Shown: positions 24,360 to 33,421, counted from the stretch's first letter. The stretch: 64,000 nt of DNA from Panacagrimonas sp965216805 (GCF_965216805.1 NZ_CBDCGN010000002.1:930001-994000); one strand, 5' to 3'. A program made the numbers and translations. The notes: generated by a model from the sequence alone, not told the origin.

Positions 24360-25136
24360 TCACTCGCTCCACGCCGCAGCGAAGTCGGCCCAATGCGGCG
24401 CAGTGCTGGCTTCAAGAAATTCACGCGCAAGCAGAATCTCCTGCTCGTATTCGTCCTCGGACAGATGCCCGCGCATGAACTGGAATCTCAGGTACACCAG
24501 CCAGGTGTTCATCACATCGGTTTCGCAGTAGGCCCGGATATCGTCGAGGCGGCCGGCCCGGTAGGCGTCGAACACCTTGGAGCCGTCCATGCCCAGCTTG
24601 CCGGGCAGACCCAGCAGTACCGCGATCTCGTTCAACGGCGCGTTCTGGCGACCGGTATAGAGGGCCAGCACATCCATCAGATCGGTATGCCGGAACTCGT
24701 AGCGTTTGAGGTAGTTGTTCCACTTGGATTCGCGGTCGAAGTGACCGGTGTCCCAGTACGCCTGCGCGCGCACGCCATGGATCAAGCCGCGGTAATGCAG
24801 CACCGGCAGGTCGAAGCCGCCGCCGTTCCAGCTCACCAGGATCGGCTTGTAGCGCTCCACGCCGCTGAAGAATTTCTGGATCAGTTCGGCCTCGTCGGAG
24901 GTCGGGTCACCGATCGACCAGCACTTGAGCGAATCCGCAGCGCGCAGCACGCAAGAGATGGCGACGATTCTCTGCAGGTGAGCGGGCTGGAACTCGGTGC
25001 CTTTCTCCGCGCGACGCAGGCTCTGCATCGCGTTCCAGACCGCGTCGTCGTCGGACGAGGCGATGCCCAGGACCCGGCGCGCGCCGTCCAGGTCGGGGAC
25101 GGTTTCGATGTCGAAGACGAGCGTTGTGGCGGTCAT
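24360..25136 (-). CDS. DnaQ-fold 3'-5' exonuclease (PolB-like, PF10108 type)
   Basis: 258 residues. Exonuclease motifs: I in LVFDIETVPD (D and E near residues 9-11), II in ILVSWNGGGFDLPVLHYR, and III in RAYCETDVMNTWLVYLRFQ. These match the family annotated as predicted 3'-5' exonuclease related to the proofreading domain of B-family polymerases. It probably acts on DNA or RNA ends; the partner is unknown. It lies between cysM and rlmD on the minus strand, separated from both by palindromic or repeat-like spacers. Confidence 0.88.
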   Translation of the reverse strand: MTATTLVFDIETVPDLDGARRVLGIASSDDDAVWNAMQSLRRAEKGTEFQPAHLQRIVAISCVLRAADSLKCWSIGDPTSDEAELIQKFFSGVERYKPILVSWNGGGFDLPVLHYRGLIHGVRAQAYWDTGHFDRESKWNNYLKRYEFRHTDLMDVLALYTGRQNAPLNEIAVLLGLPGKLGMDGSKVFDAYRAGRLDDIRAYCETDVMNTWLVYLRFQFMRGHLSEDEYEQEILLAREFLEASTAPHWADFAAAWSE

Positions 25137-25149
25137 GGGCGCAAATTCA

Positions 25150-25200
25150 AAAGAATCACGCGGACAGGCGGATAAAAGCGCAAGGACGCGGAGAAAATTC
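25150..25200. repeat. Degenerate repeat remnant upstream of the exonuclease gene
   Basis: The stretch with CACGCGGACAGGCGGAT followed by AAGCGCAAGGACGCGGAG resembles decayed copies of both intergenic repeat families of this window (CACGGAT type and the GCAAAGG type at 38664-38798). No clear inverted partner is left in the 135-base gap. Confidence 0.3.
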
Positions 25201-25271
25201 CTGTGTGCTGGTGGGGCGCCTTTGCTTTTTTTCTTCCGTCGCCGCTCCGGTGTGCGAATTCTGAAAGTTGC

Positions 25272-26162
25272 TCACGCCGGGAACACACCCGTCGACACGT
25301 AACGATCGCCGCGATCGCAGATGATGCACACCACGGTGGCGTGCTGAACCTGTTTGCACACCTGCACCGCCGCGTAGATCGAGCCGCCCGACGAGGGGCC
25401 GCAGAACAGGCCCTCGGCGCTGGCGACGCTGCGCATCATGTTCTCGGCGTCGCGCGCTTCGACTTCCAGGATGCGATCGATCTTGCTGACATCGTAAATG
25501 CCCGGCTCGTAGGCTTTGGGCCATTTTCGGATGCCGGGAATGGACGATTCGCCGGCTGGGTGTACGCCGATCAGTTCGATGTTCGCGTTTCTCTCCTTGA
25601 GAAAGCGCCCCGTGCCCATGATGGTGCCCGTGGTTCCCATCGTCGCCACGAAGTGCGTCACCTTGCCGTCGGTGTCGCGCCAGATTTCCGGCCCGGTGCC
25701 CTCGTAATGGGCGCGCGGATTGTCGGGGTTGGCGAACTGGTCGAGCACGCGGCCCTTGCCGTCGGCCTGCATCTGCAAGGCCAGATCGCGGGCGTACTCC
25801 ATGCCCTGTTCCTGCGTCACCAGCACGATCTCCGCGCCAAAAGCTTTCATCTGCGCGCGCCGCTCGGCGCTCATGTGCGCCGGCATGATCAGCACCATGC
25901 GGTAGCCGCGCATGGCCGCGGCCATGGCCAGGGCGATGCCGGTGTTGCCGGAGGTGGCCTCGATCAGCGTGTCGCCGGGCTTGATCTCGCCACGCTCCTC
26001 GGCACGCAGGATCATGGAATACGCCGGCCGGTCCTTCACCGATCCCGCGGGGTTGTTGCCCTCCAGCTTCGCCAGCAGGGTGTTGTTGCCGATGCCCGGC
26101 AGGCGCGTCAGCCGCACCAGCGGGGTGTTGCCGATGGTCTCGGCCAGGGTGGGGGCGTTCAT
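25272..26162 (-). CDS. cysM: Cysteine synthase B
   Basis: 296 residues, PLP-dependent. The cofactor lysine is in NPAGSVKDRPAYSMI (about residues 37-51), the substrate loop is EATSGNTGIALA and the phosphate-binding glycine loop is TMGTTGTIMGTG. The helical insertion EPGIYDVSKIDRILEV and the shorter length fit CysM rather than CysK. CysM uses O-acetylserine with thiosulphate or sulphide to make cysteine (S-sulphocysteine). It is transcribed alone, divergent from the thioesterase gene with 212 bases between them. Confidence 0.94.
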   Translation of the reverse strand: MNAPTLAETIGNTPLVRLTRLPGIGNNTLLAKLEGNNPAGSVKDRPAYSMILRAEERGEIKPGDTLIEATSGNTGIALAMAAAMRGYRMVLIMPAHMSAERRAQMKAFGAEIVLVTQEQGMEYARDLALQMQADGKGRVLDQFANPDNPRAHYEGTGPEIWRDTDGKVTHFVATMGTTGTIMGTGRFLKERNANIELIGVHPAGESSIPGIRKWPKAYEPGIYDVSKIDRILEVEARDAENMMRSVASAEGLFCGPSSGGSIYAAVQVCKQVQHATVVCIICDRGDRYVSTGVFPA

Positions 26163-26374
26163 GGGAGGAATTCTAAGCCAATGCTTCGTGAGGCCGGCCG
26201 CGGCCCGGAGCGGGCGGCGCAGGACTCTTCACCCATGCCGCCCCAAGTCTCCCGATCTGTCGCAGCTCCGGGGTCCGGCCCCGCGGCGCGGCTGTCCGGG
26301 CCGGGTCGAGCCGTCGTCCGACCAACGTCGGCTAAGCTGATCGGCGAGCGAACGGTTGCGGAGGGGACCCTGAA

Positions 26375-26827
26375 ATGCTGACCCGCGATGAACTGACCGA
26401 TTTTCTGCAGCGCGCCCTGCCGGTGGTGGATCACCGCGGCGAGATTATCGACGGGATTAGTGCCGATAGCCTTTGCATGCGGCTTCTGTCGCGGCCGGAC
26501 TACCTGGGCCCGGAGCTGCCGGCAGGCTCGGGGCGCGTGGTGATGAGCGGGCCGGTGATGATGGGGTTTGCGGACACCGCTCTGTACGCCTGTATCCATG
26601 CTTTCTACGGCACCGCCGTGGCCGCGGTGATCGTCAATTTCCAGGTGATCTTTCTGAGCGTCGCCGGCGGTGGCGATCTCAGGGCGGTGGCGCGCATCGT
26701 CCGCAAGGGACGTACGCTGGCGTTCGTCGAGGCCCATCTTTTTTCCGGCGACGCCAACAGCCCCTGCGCCCAGGTCACCGCCACCTACGCCATTCGACCC
26801 AACCCGGGGCCGCTAGGCCAGGACTGA
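26375..26827 (+). CDS. PaaI-family hotdog thioesterase
   Basis: 150 residues. The hotdog helix reads GPVMMGFADTALYACIHAF, with the catalytic-type Asp in GFAD, followed by beta strands ending HLFSGDANSPCAQVTATYAI. PaaI/YbgC-type enzymes hydrolyse acyl- or aryl-CoA thioesters in the cytoplasm; the substrate is not predictable. A GGAGGGG Shine-Dalgarno lies upstream of the ATG. Its 3' end overlaps convergent acpS by 15 bases. Confidence 0.88.
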   Translation: MLTRDELTDFLQRALPVVDHRGEIIDGISADSLCMRLLSRPDYLGPELPAGSGRVVMSGPVMMGFADTALYACIHAFYGTAVAAVIVNFQVIFLSVAGGGDLRAVARIVRKGRTLAFVEAHLFSGDANSPCAQVTATYAIRPNPGPLGQD

Positions 26828-27226
26828 GATGCTGCCGGCGCTGCTGCCGTCGAGCTTCTCCAGCACCACGAACGCCTGCACCAAGCCGTCCTCATCGCTC
26901 AGCGAGAGGTGGCCGCCAGCAATGCCCATGAGCTGCAGGCGCGCCGCCATCGCATCGGAATACACCAGTGTCGGTTTGCCCAGGTCGGCGCGCACCACGC
27001 CGACTTCGGGATTGGCGTAACCGCGCACCCCGGTGCCCAGTGCCTTGCCGAAGGCTTCCTTGGCAGCCCAGGCCTTGGCAAGAAAATTCGCAGGTCGTTT
27101 GGAGACCTGGAACTGCGCCAGCTCCGCCGGATGCAGCAGGCGTCGTGCAAAGCGCAGCGGATGCGCAGCCAGGGTCTGCTGAATGCGGGTGACGCGGATC
27201 AGGTCGGTGCCGATGCCGTAGATCAC
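26813..27226 (-). CDS. acpS: Holo-[acyl-carrier-protein] synthase
   Basis: 137 residues from GTG at 27224-27226. AcpS motifs: IYGIGTDLIRVTRIQ with the Mg-binding Asp, and FLAKAWAAKEAFGKALGTG with the second Mg ligand. It transfers phosphopantetheine from CoA to ACP. The start overlaps the pdxJ stop by 4 bases (GTGA), a conserved pdxJ-acpS coupling. The C-terminal ~15 residues (KLDGSSAGSISVLA) extend past the usual end. Confidence 0.95.
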   Translation of the reverse strand: MIYGIGTDLIRVTRIQQTLAAHPLRFARRLLHPAELAQFQVSKRPANFLAKAWAAKEAFGKALGTGVRGYANPEVGVVRADLGKPTLVYSDAMAARLQLMGIAGGHLSLSDEDGLVQAFVVLEKLDGSSAGSISVLA

Positions 27227-28005
27227 GCGTACTCGCCGTCGTCGTTGGGCAGCGCGCGCGCCGCCTGCATGGCGCGGCGCATTTCCATGATCGCCGCGGG
27301 CAGGCCGGTGAACAGCGCGCGTGCCACCAGTGCATGGCCGATATTGAGTTCGACGATGTGCGCGATGGCGGCGATGGGCCCGACGTTATCGACGGTGAGC
27401 CCATGTCCGGCGTGGACTTCCAGGCCGGCGCCGGCGGCATCGGCGGCGAAGCGCCGGATGACGTCCAGCTCGCGCAGGCGTGCCTCGCCCTCAGCCTGGC
27501 AGTAGCGGCCAGTGTGGATCTCGATGTGCGGCGCGCCGGTGGCGAGCGTCGCTTCGAGCTGGCGCGGGTCGGCGTCGATGAATAAAGCGGTGGCGATGCC
27601 GGCATCGGCCAGCTCCTGACAGCCCTCGCGGATAGCGACGACGTTGGCGGCCACATCCAGTCCGCCTTCGGTGGTGATCTCCTCGCGCCGCTCCGGCACC
27701 AGGCAGGCGTAGTGTGGCGCCGCGCGGCTGGCGATGGCGAGCATCTCGTCGGTGAGCGCCAGTTCCAGGTTCACCGGCGCCGCACTGCAGGCGATCAGGC
27801 GCGTGAGATCGTGATCCTGAATGTGCCGGCGATCTTCGCGCAGATGGATGGTGATGCTGTCCGCACCGGCGCCGGCAGCGACGATCGCCGCCTCCACCGG
27901 GTCGGGATAGAGCGCCGCGCGTACCTGGCGCAAGGTGGCAATGTGATCGACATTGACGCCCAGCCGGATCGGCGGCGGGCTCTTGGAACCGGGATGGATG
28001 CTCAT
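27223..28005 (-). CDS. pdxJ: Pyridoxine 5'-phosphate synthase
   Basis: 260 residues. TIM-barrel PdxJ motifs: LGVNVDHIATLRQVR near 15-30 (catalytic Glu/His set follows), SITIHLREDRRHIQD, CLVPERREEITTEGG, and HAGHGLTVDNV. It condenses 1-deoxyxylulose-5-phosphate with aminoacetone phosphate in vitamin B6 synthesis. acpS overlaps its end. In many relatives pdxJ follows recO directly; here the gsp, nagZ and cysM regions separate them. Confidence 0.96.
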   Translation of the reverse strand: MSIHPGSKSPPPIRLGVNVDHIATLRQVRAALYPDPVEAAIVAAGAGADSITIHLREDRRHIQDHDLTRLIACSAAPVNLELALTDEMLAIASRAAPHYACLVPERREEITTEGGLDVAANVVAIREGCQELADAGIATALFIDADPRQLEATLATGAPHIEIHTGRYCQAEGEARLRELDVIRRFAADAAGAGLEVHAGHGLTVDNVGPIAAIAHIVELNIGHALVARALFTGLPAAIMEMRRAMQAARALPNDDGEYA

Positions 28006-28118
28006 GGCGGCAGAAGGGTTCGGGACCGTCGCATGATAACGGTGCGCAAGGCCATTGCCGCGGCGCGGGGCATGCGATAAACACGGCGGACAAGAAGTTC
28101 AGAACAAGGGGAGCGCCC

Positions 28119-29741
28119 GTGCAGCATGTCCTGCAGGTCCGGTTCATTCCGTTGGCGGTGGCGATGCTGGTGTTCTTGCTGACGCTGGCAGGATCGACGC
28201 TGCTGCCGTCCTCGGCGCCGCTGCCGCTGGCCGTGGTGGCAGCGGCGTCCGGTCTGCTCAGCGCGGTCGGAATCTGGGACCTAGTACAGACCCGACAGGC
28301 CATTCGCCGCAACTATCCCATCCTCGGCCACATCCGCTTTTTTCTGGAGCTGATCCGCCCGGAGATCCGCCAGTATTTTCTGGAAAGCGACCAGGAGCGC
28401 ATTCCGTTTTCGCGTGCGCAGCGCGCTCTGGTGTATCAGCGCGCCAAGGACGTGGTCGACAAACGGCCGTTCGGCACCCAGCTCGACGTCTACGCCGACG
28501 ACTACGAATGGATCAATCACTCGATTGCCCCGGTGCACATCAAGGACTGGAACTTCCGCGTGCGGGTGGGTGGTCCGGACTGCGCGCAGCCCTACGAGAT
28601 GTCGCTGTTCAACATCTCGGCCATGAGTTTCGGAGCGTTGTCGGCCAACGCCATCCTGGCCTTGAACAAAGGCGCGCAGATCGGCGGCTTTGCGCACGAC
28701 ACCGGCGAGGGGTCGGTCAGCCGCTATCACCGCGAGCACGGCGGCGATCTGATCTGGGAGATCGGATCCGGCTATTTCGGCTGTCGCAATGACGACGGCA
28801 GTTTCAATCCCGATCGCTTCGCGGCCGCCGCCGGCAACGCCCAGGTGAAGATGATCGAGATCAAGCTGTCGCAAGGCGCCAAGCCCGGTCATGGCGGCAT
28901 GTTGCCAGGCGCCAAGGTGACCCCGGAGATCGCCGCAGCGCGCGGCATTCCGGTTGGGGTGGATTGCATCTCGCCATCCGGTCACTCGGCGTTTTCGACG
29001 CCGGTGCAGATGATGGAATTCATCGCCCGGCTGCGCGAGCTGTGCGGCGGCAAGCCGGTGGGATTCAAGTTCTGCCTGGGTCATCCCTGGGAGTTCTTTG
29101 CCATGTGCAAGGCCATGCTCAAGACCGGCATTACGCCGGACTTCGTGGTGGTGGACGGCGGCGAAGGCGGTACCGGCGCTGCGCCGGTGGAGTTTTCCGA
29201 TCACGTCGGCACACCGTTGCAGGAGGCTTTGTTGCTGGTGCACAACACGCTGGTGGGACTGAATCTGCGCCCGCAGGTCAAGCTCGGCGCCGGCGGCAAA
29301 ATCATCAGTGCCTTCGATGTGGCGCGCACGCTGGCACTGGGGGCGGACTGGTGCAATAGCGCGCGCGGCTTCATGTTTGCACTCGGCTGCCTGCAGGCGC
29401 AGGCCTGTCATACCGGCCATTGCCCGACCGGGGTGACCACGCAGGACCCCTTACGCCAGCGCGCGCTGGTGCCGGCCGACAAGGCCGCTCGCGTGGCCAG
29501 CTATCATCGCAACACGCTCGAGGCCCTGGCCGAGTTGACCGGCGCCGCCGGCCTTACCCATCCGGGGCGGTTGGGTCCGCAGCACATCGTGCGACGCGTC
29601 TCCAGCAGTGAGGTGCGCCTGGTCTCCACCCTGCTCACTTTCCTCAAGCCAGGCGACCTGCTGGAAGACCGCGCCAAGCACCCGGTCTACGCCATGTTCT
29701 GGAAAATGGCCTCGGCGGATTCCTTTGCGCCGGCGCTCTGA
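28119..29741 (+). CDS. Membrane-anchored FMN-binding glutamate-synthase-domain protein
   Basis: 540 residues, GTG start with AAGGGGAG upstream. Two membrane spans lie at the N-terminus (about 8-30 and 32-52). The rest is a GltB2/FMN-binding domain: SAMSFGALSANAILALN, KPGHGGMLPGAKV, DCISPSGHSAFSTP, VVVDGGEGGTGAAP, and the cysteine-containing CHTGHCPTGVTTQDP near residue 430. The glutamine amidotransferase half of glutamate synthase is absent. Such stand-alone proteins are common and their reaction is unknown; a membrane-bound flavin oxidoreductase is a fair guess. It stands alone just upstream of the chemotaxis cluster. Confidence 0.88.
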   Translation: MQHVLQVRFIPLAVAMLVFLLTLAGSTLLPSSAPLPLAVVAAASGLLSAVGIWDLVQTRQAIRRNYPILGHIRFFLELIRPEIRQYFLESDQERIPFSRAQRALVYQRAKDVVDKRPFGTQLDVYADDYEWINHSIAPVHIKDWNFRVRVGGPDCAQPYEMSLFNISAMSFGALSANAILALNKGAQIGGFAHDTGEGSVSRYHREHGGDLIWEIGSGYFGCRNDDGSFNPDRFAAAAGNAQVKMIEIKLSQGAKPGHGGMLPGAKVTPEIAAARGIPVGVDCISPSGHSAFSTPVQMMEFIARLRELCGGKPVGFKFCLGHPWEFFAMCKAMLKTGITPDFVVVDGGEGGTGAAPVEFSDHVGTPLQEALLLVHNTLVGLNLRPQVKLGAGGKIISAFDVARTLALGADWCNSARGFMFALGCLQAQACHTGHCPTGVTTQDPLRQRALVPADKAARVASYHRNTLEALAELTGAAGLTHPGRLGPQHIVRRVSSSEVRLVSTLLTFLKPGDLLEDRAKHPVYAMFWKMASADSFAPAL

Positions 29742-29743
29742 CG

Positions 29744-29771
29744 TAAATCCGTCGGGGGCGGTTGCCGACTC
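29744..29771 (+). promoter_or_regulatory. Possible FliA (sigma-28)-type promoter before the chemotaxis cluster
   Basis: TAAA at 29744 and GCCGACTC at 29764 are separated by 16 bases, close to the flagellar consensus (TAAA-N15-GCCGATAA). The -10 box matches 5 of 8 and the spacing is one base long. It sits about 85 bases upstream of the STAS gene. Confidence 0.35.
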
Positions 29772-29855
29772 GCGGGAACGGAAGTTGTAGGGAGTCGGGC
29801 GACCGTTGTGAGCGACGCCCACACAGGGCGCCGGACGGTCGGTGGAGATCGTCCC

Positions 29856-30182
29856 ATGTCCCTGGCCTTCGCAGATGCCGCGCCTGATGCCGGCGCCGCG
29901 GGTTGTGTCATCCATCTACCTGCCGAACTGGGCATCGAGTCGGCGTCGGAACTGCATCGCGACCTGGTCGCCCATGTCGAAGACGCCGCGCCCGTCGTGC
30001 TCGACGCCGCCGCCGTCGCCCGCGTCCACACCGCCGCGCTGCAGTTGTTCTGCCTGTTCTGCCGCGACCGCCGCGAGGTGGGTCTGGAAACCCACTGGCT
30101 GGCCCCGTCGGTTGCGCTGCGTAGCGCCGCCACGCTGCTGGGCGTGGCCGGCCTGATGAATCTGCCACCGGAATCCCGCTGA
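29856..30182 (+). CDS. STAS-domain protein leading the chemotaxis cluster
   Basis: 108 residues from ATG at 29856, which has GGAG eight bases upstream; a GTG at 29808 is in frame but lacks one. The fold reads CVIHLPAELGIESASELHRD, VVLDAAAVARVHTAALQLFC and GLETHWLAPSVALRSAATLLG, a STAS (anti-sigma-antagonist-like) pattern. The usual phosphorylated Ser position is occupied by a His/Thr stretch (VHTAAL). It ends 1 base before cheY. STAS proteins open several che clusters and may modulate signalling; the role is unproven. Confidence 0.82.
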   Translation: MSLAFADAAPDAGAAGCVIHLPAELGIESASELHRDLVAHVEDAAPVVLDAAAVARVHTAALQLFCLFCRDRREVGLETHWLAPSVALRSAATLLGVAGLMNLPPESR

Positions 30183-30183
30183 C

Positions 30184-30546
30184 ATGAGCCGTATCCTTGC
30201 CGTCGACGACTCCGCGTCCATGCGTCAGATGGTCGCTTTCACGCTCAAATCTGCCGGCTTCGACGTGGCCGAGGCCGAAGACGGCCAGGCCGCGCTGGAG
30301 TTGGCGCAGGCGCAGAAATTCAATCTGGTACTGGCCGATGTGAACATGCCGCGCATGGACGGCATCACCCTGGTGCGCAATCTGCGCACCCTGGCGGACT
30401 ACAAGTTCACCCCGTTGCTGATGCTCACGACCGAGTCCACCCCCGAGAAGAAGATGGAAGGCAAGGCCGCCGGCGCCACCGGCTGGCTCGTCAAGCCGTT
30501 CAATCCGGAACAGCTGGTGGCCACCGTGCAACGGGTGCTCGGGTGA
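30184..30546 (+). CDS. cheY: Chemotaxis response regulator CheY
   Basis: 120 residues, a single receiver domain. Acidic pair in ILAVDDSASMRQMV, phosphoacceptor Asp in VLADVNMPRMDGI, Thr in LMLTTEST and Lys in WLVKPFNPEQL. It carries the signal from CheA to the flagellar motor or another output. It starts directly after the STAS gene and about 100 bases before cheA; that gap holds a GCTCGTGC/GCGCGAGC hairpin (30597-30616). Confidence 0.95.
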   Translation: MSRILAVDDSASMRQMVAFTLKSAGFDVAEAEDGQAALELAQAQKFNLVLADVNMPRMDGITLVRNLRTLADYKFTPLLMLTTESTPEKKMEGKAAGATGWLVKPFNPEQLVATVQRVLG

Positions 30547-30652
30547 AGTCCGTGGTCGCCGGGTCTTGCGGGTTCGGGGGGCTCTCGGCCGCTGGAGCTC
30601 GTGCAAGCGCGCGAGCCCCGGTGGGCACGGCCCGCTCTCTGGTGGATGTGAC

Positions 30653-32686
30653 ATGAGCCTTGATCTCGCCCGTTTTCACAAGACCTTCTTCGAAGAGTCC
30701 TTCGAGAACCTGGAGACGATGGAGCAGGCGCTGCTGCGCCTGGATCCCGCAGCTTTCGCCGCGCAGACCGCCAACGCGGTCAACACCAAGGCCTGCGCTC
30801 CGGAGGCCATCAACGAGGTGTTCCGTGCCGCCCATTCGATCAAGGGCGGCGCCGCGACGTTCGGCTTCGCCGCCGTTGCGTCGTTTACGCATCACGCCGA
30901 AACCCTGCTCGACCGGATGCGTTCCGGTGCACGGCCACTGGCGCAGCCGGACATCGACCTGCTGCTGCGCGCGGGCGATGCGATGCGCAATCTGCTGACC
31001 GCTGCGCGCGATGGCGGCGAGGCCGATCTGCGGCTGATTGCCATGGTACAGGGCGAACTGGAGTCTGCACTGGCGATCAAGCGTGAAACCACCGCAGCGG
31101 CACCGGTGGCGACCGTTGCTCCGGCGGCAGAGGGCTGGCGCCTGGTGTTTGTGCCCAGGCCCGATCTGTTTCGTAGCGGCAACGATCCACTGCGCATCAT
31201 TCGCGCCGTCGCGCAGCTCGGCGAGCTGCAGGCGCAAGTTGCGTTGCCATCTGCGCCCGCACTCAAGTTGGCCGATCCCGAGACCTGCTATCTGTCGTGG
31301 ACCCTGCACCTGCACGCCGACACGGATCGCGCGCTGCTGCAGGACTGCTTCTCGTGGGTGGAGGACGAATGCGATCTGGCGATCGAATCCTTATCGGTCG
31401 CTGCTCCTGCGGTATCCACCGCAGCGCCGGTGCCGGCGCTGCAGGTTGTTGCGCCGACCGGCAAGGGGGCCGAGGTGCCGGTTGCGGCGCGCGGGTTCAA
31501 GCCGGCCAACGACGGTGCCTCGATCCGCGTCGGCACCGAGAAGATCGACGCGCTGATCAATCTGGTCGGCGAACTCGTCATCACCCAGGCCATGCTCACC
31601 CAGCAGGCGGCGCACCTCGACCCGGTGCAGAACGAAAAACTGTTGAGCGGCCTCGGCCAGCTCGACCGCAACACGCGCATGCTGCAGGAGGCCGTGATGG
31701 CCACGCGCATGCTGCCGATGGAAGCGGTGTTCTCGCGCTTCCCGCGGCTGGTGCGTGATCTGGCCGCAAAGCTCGGCAAGCAGGTCAAGCTGGTCACCGT
31801 CGGCGAGCAGACCGAGCTCGACAAGAGCGTGATCGAGAAGATCACCGATCCGCTCAATCACCTGGTCCGCAACAGCCTCGATCACGGGCTGGAAACGCCG
31901 GCCGATCGCAGCGCGTCGGGCAAGGACCTCACCGGCACGATCACGCTCAAGGCGTCTCATCAGGGCGGGCACATCGTCATCGAGGTGCTCGACGACGGTC
32001 GCGGCCTGAACCGCGCGAAGATCCTGGCCAAGGCGCAGGAGAAGGGCATCGCGTGCTCTGATGCGATGAGCGACGGCGAGGTCTATCAGCTGATCTTCGC
32101 GCCCGGTTTCTCCACCGCCGATCAGGTCACCGACGTGTCCGGTCGCGGCGTCGGCATGGATGTGGTCAAGAAGAACATCCAGGCGCTCGGCGGTTCCGTG
32201 GAGCTTTCGTCCACGCAGGGCAAGGGCGCGACGGTGCTGATCCGCCTGCCGCTGACCCTGGCGATTCTCGATGGCATGTCGGTGGGCGTGGGCGAGGACG
32301 TGTTCATCCTGCCGCTGTCGTCGGTGGTGGAATCGCTGCAACCGCTGCCTGACCAGATCAAGCGCATGGCGCAGGAAGGCACGGTGGTTCGGGTGCGCAA
32401 CGAATACCTGCCGCTGGTGGATTTGCGCGACTGGTTCGTGCTGCCGGGCGAGCGTCGCGCGCCGCAGGACGCGATCGTGGTCATCGTCGAATCCGAGGGG
32501 CGCAAGGTCGCGGTGCAGATCGACGAACTGGTCGGTCAGCAGCAGGTCGTGATCAAGAGCCTGGAGGCGAATTACCGTCGCGTGCGCGGCGTTTCCGGCG
32601 CGACGATTCTCGGCGACGGCCGCGTGTCGCTGATTCTCGACGTGGCCGCCGTGGTGCGCCTCTTCAGCCAGTCCGTCGCGGCCTGA
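30653..32686 (+). CDS. cheA: Chemotaxis histidine kinase CheA
   Basis: 677 residues from ATG at 30653 (GGTGGA upstream). P1 HPt domain with phosphoacceptor His61 in FRAAHSIKGGAATFGF; a P2-like region at about 155-250 (FVPRPDLFRSGNDPLRI); P3 dimerisation helix DALINLVGELVITQAML; P4 ATPase with DPLNHLVRNSLDHGLE, VLDDGRGLN and GFSTADQVTDVSGRGVGMDV; and a C-terminal CheW-like P5. It phosphorylates CheY and CheB in response to the receptors encoded downstream. A perfect hairpin follows its stop. Confidence 0.97.
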   Translation: MSLDLARFHKTFFEESFENLETMEQALLRLDPAAFAAQTANAVNTKACAPEAINEVFRAAHSIKGGAATFGFAAVASFTHHAETLLDRMRSGARPLAQPDIDLLLRAGDAMRNLLTAARDGGEADLRLIAMVQGELESALAIKRETTAAAPVATVAPAAEGWRLVFVPRPDLFRSGNDPLRIIRAVAQLGELQAQVALPSAPALKLADPETCYLSWTLHLHADTDRALLQDCFSWVEDECDLAIESLSVAAPAVSTAAPVPALQVVAPTGKGAEVPVAARGFKPANDGASIRVGTEKIDALINLVGELVITQAMLTQQAAHLDPVQNEKLLSGLGQLDRNTRMLQEAVMATRMLPMEAVFSRFPRLVRDLAAKLGKQVKLVTVGEQTELDKSVIEKITDPLNHLVRNSLDHGLETPADRSASGKDLTGTITLKASHQGGHIVIEVLDDGRGLNRAKILAKAQEKGIACSDAMSDGEVYQLIFAPGFSTADQVTDVSGRGVGMDVVKKNIQALGGSVELSSTQGKGATVLIRLPLTLAILDGMSVGVGEDVFILPLSSVVESLQPLPDQIKRMAQEGTVVRVRNEYLPLVDLRDWFVLPGERRAPQDAIVVIVESEGRKVAVQIDELVGQQQVVIKSLEANYRRVRGVSGATILGDGRVSLILDVAAVVRLFSQSVAA

Positions 32687-32694
32687 CCTCGCTG

Positions 32695-32724
32695 CCGTCA
32701 TTCCCGTGCAAGCGGGAATGACGG
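32695..32724. repeat. REP-like hairpin after cheA
   Basis: Perfect 12-bp arms CCGTCATTCCCG (32695-32706) and CGGGAATGACGG (32713-32724) with a 6-base loop. A second copy is at 36971-37004. No T-run follows, so termination is uncertain; attenuation between cheA and cheW is possible. Confidence 0.85.
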
Positions 32725-32844
32725 AAGAACAAGGCGGGAACAGAACTTGAAGGAACCCCCGCGGTGATGTCGGGGAACTCGCCGAAAAGGGCGGAAACCC
32801 GACACCTGCCGCCCCGATCACCTTCAACCATCGAGCCGCAGCGC

Positions 32845-33396
32845 ATGAGCAATCCCGCCAATCAAGGCCAGCCGTCCAGTCCGCAACTCAACGCGCAGAT
32901 CGCGGCCGGCATGCCCAATGAATTCCTCACCTTCACGCTCGGCGCCGAGGAATACGGCGTCGACATCCTCAAGGTCCAGGAGATCCGCGGCTACGACACC
33001 GTGACGCGGATTCCCGACGCACCGGACTTCATCAAGGGCGTGATCAACCTGCGCGGCACCATCGTGCCGGTGGTCGACATGCGCCTGAAGTTCAAGCTCG
33101 GCAAGGCCGACTACAACGAATTCACGGTGATGATCATCCTCAACATCGCGCGTCGCGTGGTGGGCATGGTGGTCGACGGCGTCTCCGACGTCATGCAGCT
33201 CACCGGCGACCAGATTCGCCCCGCGCCGGATTTCTGCGCGGTGAGCACCCCAGGCGGCGGCGCCGCCGGCCGAATGAACTTCATTACCGGCATCGGCGCG
33301 CTCGACACGCGGATGCTGATTCTGGTGGACATCGAGAAGCTCATGTCGGGTGCCGACATGGCCTTGATGAACGCCGCCTCACAGTCCCTGCAGTAA
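32845..33396 (+). CDS. cheW: Chemotaxis coupling protein CheW
   Basis: 183 residues from ATG at 32845; earlier in-frame starts would add a non-conserved leader. The SH3-like CheW domain reads FLTFTLGAEEYGVDILKVQE, RIPDAPDFIKGVINLRGTIV and GMVVDGVSDVMQL. It links receptors to CheA. A Gln/Asn/Ser-rich 25-residue leader precedes the domain, as in Pseudomonas-type CheW2. It lies 158 bases after cheA, across the REP-like hairpin. Confidence 0.95.
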   Translation: MSNPANQGQPSSPQLNAQIAAGMPNEFLTFTLGAEEYGVDILKVQEIRGYDTVTRIPDAPDFIKGVINLRGTIVPVVDMRLKFKLGKADYNEFTVMIILNIARRVVGMVVDGVSDVMQLTGDQIRPAPDFCAVSTPGGGAAGRMNFITGIGALDTRMLILVDIEKLMSGADMALMNAASQSLQ

Positions 33397-33421
33397 GCCA
33401 CGCGCCACCCGGAGCTACATC

